From DATLMR01 sp035634255 (GTDB lineage Bacteria; Acidobacteriota; Blastocatellia; UBA7656): a DNA stretch of 64,000 bases. Position 1 is the first letter of the stretch. Every line of letters begins with the position of its first letter. Below the pieces are notes generated by a model. The model had not been told where the DNA came from. It ran no database searches and was given only the letters and a program-made list of their open reading frames with translations. This document shows positions 42,868 to 53,031 of the stretch, piece by piece. Made by a program: the position numbers and the translations under genes. The stretch lies in the NCBI GenBank assembly GCA_035634255.1, contig DASQDI010000167.1, positions 62,001 through 126,000 on the forward strand. Reading direction: 5' to 3'.

Positions 42868-44253
42868 ATGAAGACACTGATTAAGAACGGCAACGTCGTG
42901 ACGGCGGTCGACAATTACACCGCCGATATTCTGGTCGAAGACGGGAAAATATCTGTCATAGGCGCGCGGCTCGACATGGAGGCCGACCGCGTGCTCGACG
43001 CGGCGGGCAAGCTCGTGATACCGGGCGGCATAGACCCGCACACCCACATGGAGCTGCCGTTCGGGGGCACGTCCTCTTCCGACGACTTCCGCACGGGCAC
43101 AATCGCCGCGGCGCACGGCGGGACGACGACGATCATAGATTTCGCGGTGCAGTACCACGGCGAGTCGCTCGTGGAAGCGGTCGACAACTGGCACAGGAAG
43201 GCGGAGGGCAAGACCGCCATCGACTACGGCTTTCACCTCATCACGACCGACCTGCCCGACGAGCGGGTGCCGGAGATGCGCCGGCTGATCGGCGAAGGCG
43301 TGATGAGCTTCAAGCTCTTCATGGCCTATCCGGGCGTCTTCCTCGTCGACGACGCGACCATCTACCGCGCGATGAAGAACGCAGGCGAGGCGGGCGGCCT
43401 CATCTGCATGCACGCGGAGAACGGGGTCGTCATCAACGAGATAATCAGGCACGCGCTCGCCGAGGGGAAGACCGCCCCGAAGTACCACGCACTCACGCGG
43501 CCCACGAAGGCCGAGGCCGAGGGCGTCCACCGCGCCATAGCCATCGCGGAGATGGCGGACTCCCCCGTCTACATCGTCCACCTTAGCTGCTCCGACGCGC
43601 TCGAAGAGGTGCGCGAGGCGCGGGACCTGGGCATCCCCGCCTACGCGGAGACGTGCCCGCAATACCTCTTCCTCGATTACACGGCGTACGAGCAGGAGGG
43701 GTTCGAGGGCGCGAAGTACGTGATGACCCCGCCCCTGCGCGAGAAGTGGAACCAGGACAAGCTCTGGCAGGGGCTCGCGGGGAACGACCTTCAGGTAATC
43801 TCGACGGACCACTGCCCCTTCTGCTTCAAGGAGCAGAAAGAGCTCGGGCGCGACGACTTCACGAAGATCCCGAACGGCGGGCCGGGGGTCGAGCACCGCA
43901 TGAGCCTCGTCTACGACGGGGGCGTGGCCGGCGGCCGCATCAGCCTGAACCGGTTCGTCGAGATCACGTCCACCTCGGCCGCGAAGCTGTTCGGCCTCTT
44001 CCCGCGCAAGGGGACCATAGCCGTCGGGTCCGACGCCGACATCGTCATCTTCGACCCGGACGAAGAGATGACCATCTCCGCCGCGACCCACCACATGAAC
44101 GTTGACTACAGCGCGTACGAAGGCAGGAAGGTCCGGGGCGTGACGAAGACCGTGCTCGCGCGCGGGCGCGTCGTCGTCGACGGCGGCGAGTACGTGGGCA
44201 AACCCGGCGACGGCGAGTTCCTGAAGCGCGGCACATTCAGCGGCAAGTACTGA
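42868..44253 (+). CDS. Dihydropyrimidinase / D-hydantoinase
   Basis: This 461-residue amidohydrolase opens the ring of dihydrouracil (or 5-substituted hydantoins) to N-carbamoyl-beta-alanine. The binuclear metal site is complete: His58 and His60 in DPHTHMELPFGG, the carboxylated Lys149 in MSFKLFMAYPG, His in CMHAENG and VHLSCSDA, and Asp in STDHCPF. The substrate-binding segment ISTDHCPFCFKEQK and the C-terminal PRKGTIAVGSDADIV are typical. It sits between the aminotransferase and the NCS1 permease on the same strand, forming the core of a pyrimidine/hydantoin utilisation group. GGAAG lies upstream of the ATG. Confidence 0.95.
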   Translation: MKTLIKNGNVVTAVDNYTADILVEDGKISVIGARLDMEADRVLDAAGKLVIPGGIDPHTHMELPFGGTSSSDDFRTGTIAAAHGGTTTIIDFAVQYHGESLVEAVDNWHRKAEGKTAIDYGFHLITTDLPDERVPEMRRLIGEGVMSFKLFMAYPGVFLVDDATIYRAMKNAGEAGGLICMHAENGVVINEIIRHALAEGKTAPKYHALTRPTKAEAEGVHRAIAIAEMADSPVYIVHLSCSDALEEVREARDLGIPAYAETCPQYLFLDYTAYEQEGFEGAKYVMTPPLREKWNQDKLWQGLAGNDLQVISTDHCPFCFKEQKELGRDDFTKIPNGGPGVEHRMSLVYDGGVAGGRISLNRFVEITSTSAAKLFGLFPRKGTIAVGSDADIVIFDPDEEMTISAATHHMNVDYSAYEGRKVRGVTKTVLARGRVVVDGGEYVGKPGDGEFLKRGTFSGKY

Positions 44254-44290
44254 GCAGGATCGAATCGATCACGACCTTCAGGCAGGAGAC

Positions 44291-44327
44291 CGGCCCCCGC
44301 CCCTGAACTCTGACCCCTGGCCCCAGG
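44291..44327. repeat. Fragment of the palindromic element (right arm only)
   Basis: This 37-bp CGGCCCCCGCCCCTGA…CTGACCCCTGGCCCC stretch matches the right arms of the full copies. It has no core and no left arm. Its last bases CCCAGG run into AGGAGG, the ribosome site of the permease gene. Confidence 0.6.
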
Positions 44328-44336
44328 AGGATTTCT

Positions 44337-45827
<1,491 letters not shown>

Positions 45828-45852
45828 GCCGTCCGGGGGTCGGCCTACTTTC

Positions 45853-46290
45853 TTACTTTATAAGCTGGTGACAGGCGGGCGCGGGGGCCGGGGGCCGCGC
45901 GGTCAGGACCTTCTTCGGCTTCTTATTTAAGAGCCGCTCTATGCTCGATTCTATCTGCTTCAGGGTGGCCGGCTTGACGAGGTACCCCCCCGCCCCGGCG
46001 TCAATCGCCCGCTTGATGTCGGAGTCGTAGCCCGCGCCCGAATAAAAGAGGACCGGGGTGAGCGGCCTGAGCCTTTGAAGCTGAAGACACAGGTCGACGC
46101 CGGTCCCATCCTCAAGAAGGTTATCGATCATGTAGAGGTCGAAACTGTACTCGGCGTCGAGCGTCAGCGCGTCGGCGATCTTCCCGGCCGTGATCACCTT
46201 ATAGCCGGAGATGTCCAGCAACAGGGTCATCATTTCACGAGTGTCCTCGTTGTCGTCAACGAAGAGAATCCACTTCTGCGCGTCCGTCAT
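45853..46290 (-). CDS. Single-domain response regulator
   Basis: This 145-residue protein is a CheY-like receiver domain with no output domain. Asp12-Asp13 form the acidic pair, Asp56 in LYMIDNLL is the phosphoacceptor, Ser84 the switch residue and Lys106 in YLVKPAT the conserved Lys. The Pro/Ala-rich tail is about 20 residues long. It would act through protein contacts. No histidine kinase is in the window. It lies head-to-tail with the Crp-like gene, with a gap of 114 bp. Confidence 0.92.
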   Translation of the reverse strand: MTDAQKWILFVDDNEDTREMMTLLLDISGYKVITAGKIADALTLDAEYSFDLYMIDNLLEDGTGVDLCLQLQRLRPLTPVLFYSGAGYDSDIKRAIDAGAGGYLVKPATLKQIESSIERLLNKKPKKVLTARPPAPAPACHQLIK

Positions 46291-46404
46291 AATTCGGCTC
46301 CTAATCTTTTTAAGGTTAGGGGGTGATACGTGAGGAGACTACAGGATATCAGCCCGTGACCGATCAGTCTGTACCATGACGTACACTGGGCGGGAATAAA
46401 TCAG

Positions 46405-47118
46405 TCACCCCCCGCGGAGCCACTCCAACGCGGTCGTTATCACTTCGTAGCATTCGCACGAGGCGGCCTTCAGCCCCTCGCGGTCGAGGATGAGGACGTT
46501 GCCCCGCGTGTAGCCGATCAGCCCCCTGCTCTGCATCTTCCCCGCGGCCACCGTGACGCCCGCGCGGCGGCAGCCGAGCATGTAGGCGAGGAACTCCTGG
46601 GTGAGTTGCAGGTGGTCCGACCTGATGATGTCCTGGCACAGCAGCAGCCAGCAGCAGAGCCGGGCCTCGATTTCATGGTAGCGGTTGCAGAGGGCCGTCT
46701 GGCTGATCTGGATGACGACCGTCTGCGTGTAGCGCAGCATCAGGGCTCGCAGGGGGCGCAGGCGGTCGCACTCGCTTTTGAATTCGCCCGCCTTCATCCT
46801 GAGCGCGTGGCCGTCGAACTGCTGGATGACCCGGTACGCGCTCAGGTCACTCCCCAGAAAGGCCTGCAACCCGGCCATCCCTTCGTAGCCGATTATGGCC
46901 ATTTCGAGTGACCCGCCCTCCTGCGTGTAGGAGATCAGGGAGGCCAGCCCGCTGTCGAGGAAGTAGACGTAATCAATTGGGGCCCCTATCTCGTAGATGA
47001 CCTTCGAGGACGGCAGCGGGACGGGCTCAAGCCTGGAGAGCATCTGGCGGCGGTCCTTATCCGGCAGTAAAGACAGGATGCGATTTTCGGCCCGCGCCTC
47101 GTGGCTTACGTCTTTCAT
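46405..47118 (-). CDS. Crp/Fnr-family transcriptional regulator
   Basis: This 237-residue regulator has an N-terminal cyclic-nucleotide-binding-like beta-roll (about 20-130) and a C-terminal winged helix (about 160-230: LTQEFLAYMLGCRRAGVT). The roll lacks the Arg/Ser phosphate-binding motif of true cAMP sensors, and there is no N-terminal Cys cluster as in Fnr, so the signal is unknown. A GGAAGGAG site lies 7 nt before the ATG. Related acidobacterial proteins are numerous. It lies 5' of the HEAT-TonB gene in divergent orientation. Confidence 0.9.
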   Translation of the reverse strand: MKDVSHEARAENRILSLLPDKDRRQMLSRLEPVPLPSSKVIYEIGAPIDYVYFLDSGLASLISYTQEGGSLEMAIIGYEGMAGLQAFLGSDLSAYRVIQQFDGHALRMKAGEFKSECDRLRPLRALMLRYTQTVVIQISQTALCNRYHEIEARLCCWLLLCQDIIRSDHLQLTQEFLAYMLGCRRAGVTVAAGKMQSRGLIGYTRGNVLILDREGLKAASCECYEVITTALEWLRGG

Positions 47119-47458
47119 CTTTATCTCCTTCCAATAGAAAAAGGAGCGGGTTAATAAAAAGACGACTGCGGCAAATTCAGAGGATGACGGCTGAGCCTGA
47201 GCGATGTGTGAGGTTGCGGCTTATGGGGCGGACCGCGCCGCTTTCATCATAGGGACTAGTGACCCAGCGCTCCAAGAATTGACGCGCGGATCATACCATG
47301 TTCCAGATTATGTTGCTAACTAATACTTCTTTGATACCATATACGTGCGGTTTGTTACCTCCGGCCCGAGCTTCGTAGTATTATGCTTCGCGCGGATAGG
47401 TGTCGGCCGTTCTGCAATCGAGGGGAATCCGAATCCGGTCGGGAAACAAAATTCATCA
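47119..47458. other. Divergent intergenic region between crp-like gene and HEAT-TonB gene
   Basis: It holds the 5' regions of both genes. The clearest site is AAGGAGATAAAG before the Crp-like ATG. TTGCTA at 47313-47318, 16 bp from TACCAT, is a weak promoter candidate for the + strand gene. No hairpin or known RNA is recognised. Confidence 0.4.
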
Positions 47459-48490
47459 ATGAGACATAAATCATATACAAAGCCGTACGTCTTCGCGCTC
47501 GCGGTAATGCTTATGGCATCGCCGGCCGGCGCGGCCCGCGCGGAAGCGGGACAGGCTTCCACTTCCGCGCCGGTGCCGGAGAGGCTGCTCAGGGACCTCA
47601 GAGGCCGCGACGCGGCGGCGAGGCGCGCGGCGGCCGTGCAGATCGGCGGCCTGCGCGCGCGCGCGGGGGTCCCGGCCCTGGTCGAGGCCCTCTCCGACAA
47701 GGAGGCGGGCACACGCGAGGCGGCGGCTTTCGCGCTCGGCCAGATCGCCGACTGGGGGGCGTACGAGCCGCTCGCCCGCGCGCTCAGGGACAAGGACCCG
47801 GAGGTCCGCGCGGCGGCGGCCTTCGCGCTCGGCATGGTCGGCGACCCCGAGGCGGCCGGGGTCTTATCGAAAGCCCTCGAAGACCCGGAGGCTTCGGTGC
47901 GCGGCTCGGCCATCACGGCGATGGGGCTCCTTCAGGACGACGAAGGCGTGGACGAGATCGTGGAGATGCTCGCCGACCCTTCATACGACGTGCGCTACTC
48001 GGCGGTCTGGGCCCTGGGGCGGATCGGCGAGCCCGACTCGGCCGACCACCTGCGGTCCGCGATGGCGATGATGGAGGTCTCGCGCGTGAGCGAGGCGATG
48101 AAGGAGTCGTTCAGGCTGGCGGCGTTGAACTCGCTCGAAAACCTGAGGACCGGCCAGAGCGGGTCGTCCGGCGCCACGAGCCGCCCGCGCCGGGCCTCCG
48201 AATCGCGCGACGAAGGCAAAGCGTCGAGGGCCTCGCGCCCCGTGATGATCAGGCAGCCAATAAAGCCCGCGCCGACCGAGCGGGCCCTGCGCGCGCGCGC
48301 CTCGGGGCTCGTCGGCCTCCGCGTGCTGGTGGAGGCCTCCGGACGTCCCGTGCGCGCTTACGTCACGAGGCGTCTGGGGTACGGGCTGGACCAGCGCGCG
48401 GTCGAGACCGTGATGCAGTACAGGTTCGACCCGGCGCTCGAAAAGGGCCTGCCGCAGACGACCTGGATCAACCTCGACGTGAAGTTTTAG
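47459..48490 (+). CDS. HEAT-repeat / TonB C-terminal domain fusion protein
   Basis: This is a 343-residue protein with a signal sequence (about 1-25, SPAGAARAE) from the ATG at 47459; a longer frame exists but lacks sense. Residues about 40-220 are four to five HEAT/PBS-lyase repeats of about 31 residues (REAAAFALGQIADWGAYEPL type). A Ser/Arg-rich linker (about 225-275) is followed by a TonB C-terminal domain (about 280-343: GLRVLVEASGRPVRAYVTRR through TWINLDVKF). TonB domains normally contact outer-membrane receptors, and the HEAT superhelix would be a protein-binding scaffold; whether this is a true energy transducer is unknown. It lies between regulators and the amidohydrolase, with a 30-bp gap to the latter. 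Confidence 0.88.
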   Translation: MRHKSYTKPYVFALAVMLMASPAGAARAEAGQASTSAPVPERLLRDLRGRDAAARRAAAVQIGGLRARAGVPALVEALSDKEAGTREAAAFALGQIADWGAYEPLARALRDKDPEVRAAAAFALGMVGDPEAAGVLSKALEDPEASVRGSAITAMGLLQDDEGVDEIVEMLADPSYDVRYSAVWALGRIGEPDSADHLRSAMAMMEVSRVSEAMKESFRLAALNSLENLRTGQSGSSGATSRPRRASESRDEGKASRASRPVMIRQPIKPAPTERALRARASGLVGLRVLVEASGRPVRAYVTRRLGYGLDQRAVETVMQYRFDPALEKGLPQTTWINLDVKF

Positions 48491-48520
48491 GGTAACGTCG
48501 AAATTCTCACAGGAGCGATC

Positions 48521-49393
48521 ATGGCAAAGATTGTGAAATGCGGATTGATTCAAGCGAAGAATGCCTGCCCCGTCGACGAGCCGCTCGAGAAGATCAAGCG
48601 GGCGAACATCGACAAGAACCTCGCCTTCATCGAGGAGGCGGCGGGCAGGGGCGTGCAGATTTTGTGCATGCAGGAGGTCTTCTCGACCCCCTATTTCTGC
48701 GCCGAGCAGGACACGCGCTGGTACGAGACCGTCGAGAAGATACCCGACGGCCCGACCGTGAAGCTCATGCAGGAGGTGGCGAAGAGGCACCGGATGGTCC
48801 TGATCGTCCCGATCTACGAGGAGGAGATCGCCGGCGTCTACTACAACACCGCGGCCGTCATCGACGCGGACGGCACCTACCTCGGCAAGTACCGCAAGAA
48901 CCACATCCCGCACGTCGCCCCCGGATTCTGGGAGAAGTTCTACTTCAAGCCGGGGAACCTGGGCTACCCGACCTTCAGGACCGAGTACGCGCACGTCGGC
49001 GTCTACATCTGCTACGACCGGCACTTCCCCGAAGGCGCGCGCGCCCTGGGGCTGGCCGGCGCGGAGATCGTCTTCAACCCGTCGGCGACCGTGGCCGGTC
49101 TGTCCGAGTACCTGTGGGAGCTGGAGCAGCCCGCGCACGCCGTCGCCAACGGCTACTTCGTCGGCGCGATCAATCGCGTGGGGCGCGAGCAGCCCTGGGA
49201 CATCGGGGAGTTTTACGGCAAGAGCTACTTCTGCGACCCGCGCGGGCAGATAATCGCGCAGGGCTCGCGCGATTCCGACGAGCTGATCGTCGCCGACCTC
49301 GACCTCGACCAGATTCGTCAGGTCAGAAACACCTGGCAGTTCTACCGCGACCGCAGGCCGGAGACGTACGGCCCGCTCGCGGCGCAGGATTGA
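48521..49393 (+). CDS. Nitrilase-superfamily amidohydrolase, beta-ureidopropionase-like
   Basis: This 290-residue carbon-nitrogen hydrolase has the Glu-Lys-Cys triad: Glu52 in CMQEVFS, Lys126 in KYRKNHIPH and Cys164 in VYICYDRHFPE. It is close in length and motif style to N-carbamoyl-beta-alanine and N-carbamoylputrescine amidases. With the dihydropyrimidinase 4.3 kb upstream on the same strand, the best assignment is beta-ureidopropionase, releasing beta-alanine, CO2 and ammonia. It follows the HEAT-TonB gene by 30 bp, suggesting co-transcription. Confidence 0.9.
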   Translation: MAKIVKCGLIQAKNACPVDEPLEKIKRANIDKNLAFIEEAAGRGVQILCMQEVFSTPYFCAEQDTRWYETVEKIPDGPTVKLMQEVAKRHRMVLIVPIYEEEIAGVYYNTAAVIDADGTYLGKYRKNHIPHVAPGFWEKFYFKPGNLGYPTFRTEYAHVGVYICYDRHFPEGARALGLAGAEIVFNPSATVAGLSEYLWELEQPAHAVANGYFVGAINRVGREQPWDIGEFYGKSYFCDPRGQIIAQGSRDSDELIVADLDLDQIRQVRNTWQFYRDRRPETYGPLAAQD

Positions 49394-49507
49394 GTGGGCG
49401 CAACCCGGCGCGCCCGGCGCGCGTCAGACCGGGGGCGGGTTTCGGGGCCTGTTTTCCGCGACCGCCTCGCCGCCCGCGGTCATGATCATTCAAGGAACGG
49501 AGTATAA

Positions 49508-51334
49508 ATGAGAACCAGAAGTTTATTGTTTCTCTTGATCGCTATGTTGTTCTTCACCTCCCAGCCAATCACAGCCATCCGGGCACAGGCCCCGCAGGAG
49601 CAGGCGAGCCTGCGCGCGGAGGTGAAAGACTTCCTCGACATGTACAACCGCATCGGCCAGAAGTTGTCGGCGGTCGCCAACGACGCGGAGTGGAAGGCGA
49701 GCACCGACGTGACGGACGAGCACACGGGCCAGAGGGTCGGGGCGAACCAGGCGCGGGCCGTCTTCGAAGGGAGCCCCTACATCATCGAGAAGGCAAAGAA
49801 CTACCTGAAACAGAAAGGCCAGCTCGACGACATGTCGGTCCGGCAGCTCGAAACCATCCTCTACGACGCGGCCGATTACCCCGGAACCATCCCCGAAGTC
49901 GTCACCGCCCGCGTGGAGGCGGAGGCGCGCCAGAGCGCGATCCTCGACAGCTTCGAGTTCTGCTACGACCGGCAGGGCGACAAGTGCGCGAAGGTCATCA
50001 CCCCGAACCAGATCGAGGAGATCCTGACGACCTCCACCAACCTCGCGGAGCGAAAGCATGCGTGGGAAGTGTCGAAGCAGACGGGCCCGGCCCTCAAGCC
50101 CGGCCTCATCCAGTTGCAGGGGCTCCGCAACCGCGTCGCGAGGGAGATGGGCTTCACCTCCTTCTTCGACCTTCAGGTCTCCGATTACGGCATGTCGGTC
50201 AAGGAGATGAAGGCCGCCACCGAGCAGTGGAACGCGCAGCTCAAGCCGCTCTACCAGCAGCTTCACACGTGGGCGAAACACAAGCTGGCCGAGAAGTACA
50301 AGCAGCCCGTTCCCCGCCTCATCCCCGCGCACTGGCTCGGGAACAGGTGGGGGCAGGCGTGGCCCGGCATCGTCGAGGGCGTCAACCTCGACGACCTCTT
50401 CAAGGGGCGCTCCCCGGAGTGGGTCGTCCAGCAGTCCGAGAAGTTCTACGTCTCGCTCGGCATGCCTCAGCTCCCCAAGTCCTTCTGGGAGAAGTCGGAC
50501 CTGTACGAGCTCCCGCCCGACGCCAAGCGCAAGAAGAATACGCACGCCTCCGCGTGGCACATCGACCTCGATAAAGATGTCCGCTCGCTCATGAGCGTGA
50601 AGTCGAACGCCGACTGGTTCTTCACGTCGCACCACGAGCTCGGGCACGTCTACTACTACATGGCCTACTCGAACGCGGACGTGCCGGTGACGCTCAGGGG
50701 CGGGGCGAACCGCGCGTTCCATGAGGCCATAGGCGACCTGATCTCCATCGCCGCGCGCCAGCCGCTTTACCTGAAAGAGATCGGGGTGATGCCGAAAGAC
50801 ATGAAGATCGACAAGACGGCCTACCTGCTGAACGAAGCGTTAGACGACGCCCTGGTCTTCATCCCTTGGTCTGCGGGCGTGATGACCGGGTGGGAGCACG
50901 ACCTGTACGAGCAGAACCTCCCGGCCGACCAGTTCAACAAGCGGTGGTGGGAGTACGTCGCCAGGTACCAGGGCATCGAGCCGCCATCCCCGCGCGGGGA
51001 GGAGTTCGCCGACGCCCTGACCAAGACCCACATCAACGACGACCCCGGACAGTACTACGATTACGCGATGGCTTACCTCATCAAGTACCAGCTCCACATG
51101 CACATCGCGAAGAACATCCTGAAGCAGGACCCGCACGATTGTAATTATTACGGCAACAAGGAAGTCGGCCAGTTCCTGTGGAACATCCTGAAGCTCGGCA
51201 GGACGAAGGACTGGCGGCAGGTGATAAAAGAGGCCACGGGCGAGGAGATCAGCGCGCGCGCGATGCTCGAATACTTCGCGCCCGTGATGAAGTTCCTGCA
51301 GGAAGAGAACAAGGGCAGGCAGGTGGGTTGGTAA
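49508..51334 (+). CDS. M2-family peptidyl-dipeptidase (ACE-like)
   Basis: This 608-residue secreted zinc dicarboxypeptidase is homologous to animal angiotensin-converting enzyme. It has a signal peptide (about 1-27, ITAIRAQ) followed by an all-helical catalytic domain. The zinc motif HELGH is at 376-380 (in SHHELGHVYYYM), and FHEAIGD supplies the third Glu ligand. The chloride/substrate region ending WWEYVARYQG is recognisable. It cleaves dipeptides off peptide C-termini in the periplasm or outside the cell. Such enzymes are scattered in bacteria. It is followed at 37 bp by the luciferase-like oxidoreductase, so the two may share a transcript despite no obvious link. Confidence 0.93.
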   Translation: MRTRSLLFLLIAMLFFTSQPITAIRAQAPQEQASLRAEVKDFLDMYNRIGQKLSAVANDAEWKASTDVTDEHTGQRVGANQARAVFEGSPYIIEKAKNYLKQKGQLDDMSVRQLETILYDAADYPGTIPEVVTARVEAEARQSAILDSFEFCYDRQGDKCAKVITPNQIEEILTTSTNLAERKHAWEVSKQTGPALKPGLIQLQGLRNRVAREMGFTSFFDLQVSDYGMSVKEMKAATEQWNAQLKPLYQQLHTWAKHKLAEKYKQPVPRLIPAHWLGNRWGQAWPGIVEGVNLDDLFKGRSPEWVVQQSEKFYVSLGMPQLPKSFWEKSDLYELPPDAKRKKNTHASAWHIDLDKDVRSLMSVKSNADWFFTSHHELGHVYYYMAYSNADVPVTLRGGANRAFHEAIGDLISIAARQPLYLKEIGVMPKDMKIDKTAYLLNEALDDALVFIPWSAGVMTGWEHDLYEQNLPADQFNKRWWEYVARYQGIEPPSPRGEEFADALTKTHINDDPGQYYDYAMAYLIKYQLHMHIAKNILKQDPHDCNYYGNKEVGQFLWNILKLGRTKDWRQVIKEATGEEISARAMLEYFAPVMKFLQEENKGRQVGW

Positions 51335-51371
51335 CCCCCCTTCCGCGACGGAGAAACGTAAGAGGACGCTT

Positions 51372-52367
51372 ATGCTTGAATTCGCTATCACGTTCAAACC
51401 CGACATGCCGCACGAGCGCATCATCGCGCTCACGAAACAGGCCGAAGGCGCGGGCTTCGACTACGGGTGGGTGTTCGACTCGCACGTCCTGTGGCAGGAG
51501 CCTTACCCCCTGCTGACACTGATGGCGACCAGCACCGAGAGGATGCGGCTCGGCACCTGTGTGACCAACCCGGCGGTCCGCGATGCGTCGGTGACGGCGA
51601 GCCTGCTCGCCACGCTCAACCGCATCTCCCGAGGCCGCATGGACCTTGGCATCGGGCGCGGGGATTCGTCGCGCCGCGTGATGGGCAAGAAGCCCACCAC
51701 GCTCGACCGCCTCGAAGAGACGGTCAGGGCCATCCAAAGCCTCTGCGCCGGGGAGCGGATCGACTACGAAGGCCGCGCCATCCAAATGACCTGGGCGACC
51801 GAAGGGGTGCCGCCCGTGTGGATCGCGGGCTACGGGCCGAAGGCGCTCAGGTGCGCGGGCCGGATCGGCGACGGGGTGATCCTGCAATTCGCCGACCCGG
51901 ACCTGATCCGCTGGTGCCTCGGCTACGTGCGCGAGGGCGCGGAAGAGGCGGGGCGCGACTTTTCGAAGATGCGCGTGATGAGCGCGGCCCCCGTCTGGGT
52001 GTCGGACGACCTTGGGGAAGCGCGGGAGCAGGTCCGGTGGTTCCCCGCCCTCGTCTCGAATCACGTGGTTGACCTCATCTCGCGTTATGGCACGGACCAG
52101 CTGCCCGACGTTTTGACTTCTTACGTGAGGGACCGCAAGGGGTACGATTACCTGCATCACGCCGAAGTGGGGAGCTCGAACGCCGAGTTCGTCCCCGACG
52201 AGATCGTGGACCGCTTCACCATCGTAGGCCCGGCCGACGAGCACGTGCGGCGTCTGCGCGAGCTGCGGGATATCGGAGTCACGCAGTTCAACATCTACCT
52301 CATGAGCGGGGACGAGGAAGAGACCGTGAAGGTCTACGGCCGCGAAATCCTACCCCAACTGGGATAG
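51372..52367 (+). CDS. Luciferase-like (LLM) oxidoreductase
   Basis: This 331-residue TIM-barrel oxidoreductase of the bacterial-luciferase superfamily uses F420 or reduced flavin. Family features are GFDYGWVFDSHVLWQEP, LATLNRISRGRMDLGIGRGD, and TLDRLEETVRAIQSLCAGE. Its overall style (about 330 residues, N-terminal FAITFKPDMP) matches the CPS_4043-type TIGR03842 family as I recall it. It is on the same strand as the pyrimidine genes but separated from them by the M2 peptidase. A role in the pathway is inference, and F420 biosynthesis genes are not in the window. Its stop codon abuts a palindromic element. Confidence 0.85.
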   Translation: MLEFAITFKPDMPHERIIALTKQAEGAGFDYGWVFDSHVLWQEPYPLLTLMATSTERMRLGTCVTNPAVRDASVTASLLATLNRISRGRMDLGIGRGDSSRRVMGKKPTTLDRLEETVRAIQSLCAGERIDYEGRAIQMTWATEGVPPVWIAGYGPKALRCAGRIGDGVILQFADPDLIRWCLGYVREGAEEAGRDFSKMRVMSAAPVWVSDDLGEAREQVRWFPALVSNHVVDLISRYGTDQLPDVLTSYVRDRKGYDYLHHAEVGSSNAEFVPDEIVDRFTIVGPADEHVRRLRELRDIGVTQFNIYLMSGDEEETVKVYGREILPQLG

Positions 52368-52500
52368 GCGTCAGGGGCCGGTGGCCGGGAGTCAGGAGCC
52401 AGGGGATGAAGGGGATTCAATAAAGAGAGTTTGAAATCATCAACGGAAGCGTCAGGCTTCCGCTCCCTCGCAGGCCCCTGAATCCTGACCCCTGACCTCT
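52368..52500. repeat. Palindromic intergenic element, copy 4 (overlaps acetyltransferase C-terminus)
   Basis: It starts at the base after the oxidoreductase stop with GCGTCAGGGGCC. The core GATTCAATAAAGAGAGTTTG (from about 52414) is in the same orientation as copy 2 and inverted relative to copies 1, 3 and 5. The right arm ends CCTGACCCCTGACC. Bases 52452-52500 also encode the C-terminal tail of the - strand acetyltransferase. Confidence 0.85.
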
Positions 52501-53012
52501 GTAAAGTATTTCTCCTGCTTGAAAGGCTTGAAGCCGCGGCTCAGGTAATTGGGCATGGCCGCCGGCCCGTCGAGGGTGCAGGTGTGAAGCCACACGCGGT
52601 TCGCGCCCTCGGCCCACGCGGACTCGACCGCGACCGTGAGCAGGTGCTTGCCCAACCCGCGCCCGAAGAACTCCCGCAGCAGGCCGAAGTAGGCGATCTC
52701 GACCGCCCCGTCTTCGTGCTTCTCAAGCTCGAAGTAGCCCGCCGGCGAGCCGTCGACGTGCATCACCCACAGAGAGACGCGCGGGTCGCTCAGGCGGGCG
52801 CGCAGGTCGTCGTCGGTCCACGGCAGGCGGTCGACCCAGTGGTAATGCCGCCCGACTTCCTCGTACAGGTAGCGGAAGAAAGAGGCGGGGCAGTTGATCG
52901 CCCGCTCTATCCTGATCCGCTCGTCTATGGTCCGGCCGGGCCTTAATTCCTCGGGCGCGCCCATCTGAAGGTATGTCCGCGTGACTTCCACGCTCGTTCC
53001 CCGTTCGCTCAT
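52452..53012 (-). CDS. GNAT-family N-acetyltransferase
   Basis: This 186-residue GCN5-related acetyltransferase transfers an acetyl group from acetyl-CoA to an amine. The ATG at 53012 is preferred over an upstream extension. The acetyl-CoA-binding motif A is REFFGRGLGKHLL (Q/R-x-x-G-x-G/A pattern), and motif B is NRVWLHTCTLDGPAAMPNYL with the helix GFKPF. The substrate is unknown. The last residues, about EVRGQDSGACEGAEA, are encoded by the right arm of a palindromic element and do not resemble the family, so the native stop has probably been lost. Confidence 0.88.
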   Translation of the reverse strand: MSERGTSVEVTRTYLQMGAPEELRPGRTIDERIRIERAINCPASFFRYLYEEVGRHYHWVDRLPWTDDDLRARLSDPRVSLWVMHVDGSPAGYFELEKHEDGAVEIAYFGLLREFFGRGLGKHLLTVAVESAWAEGANRVWLHTCTLDGPAAMPNYLSRGFKPFKQEKYFTEVRGQDSGACEGAEA

Positions 53013-53031
53013 AATCGATGACAGATTCTCT

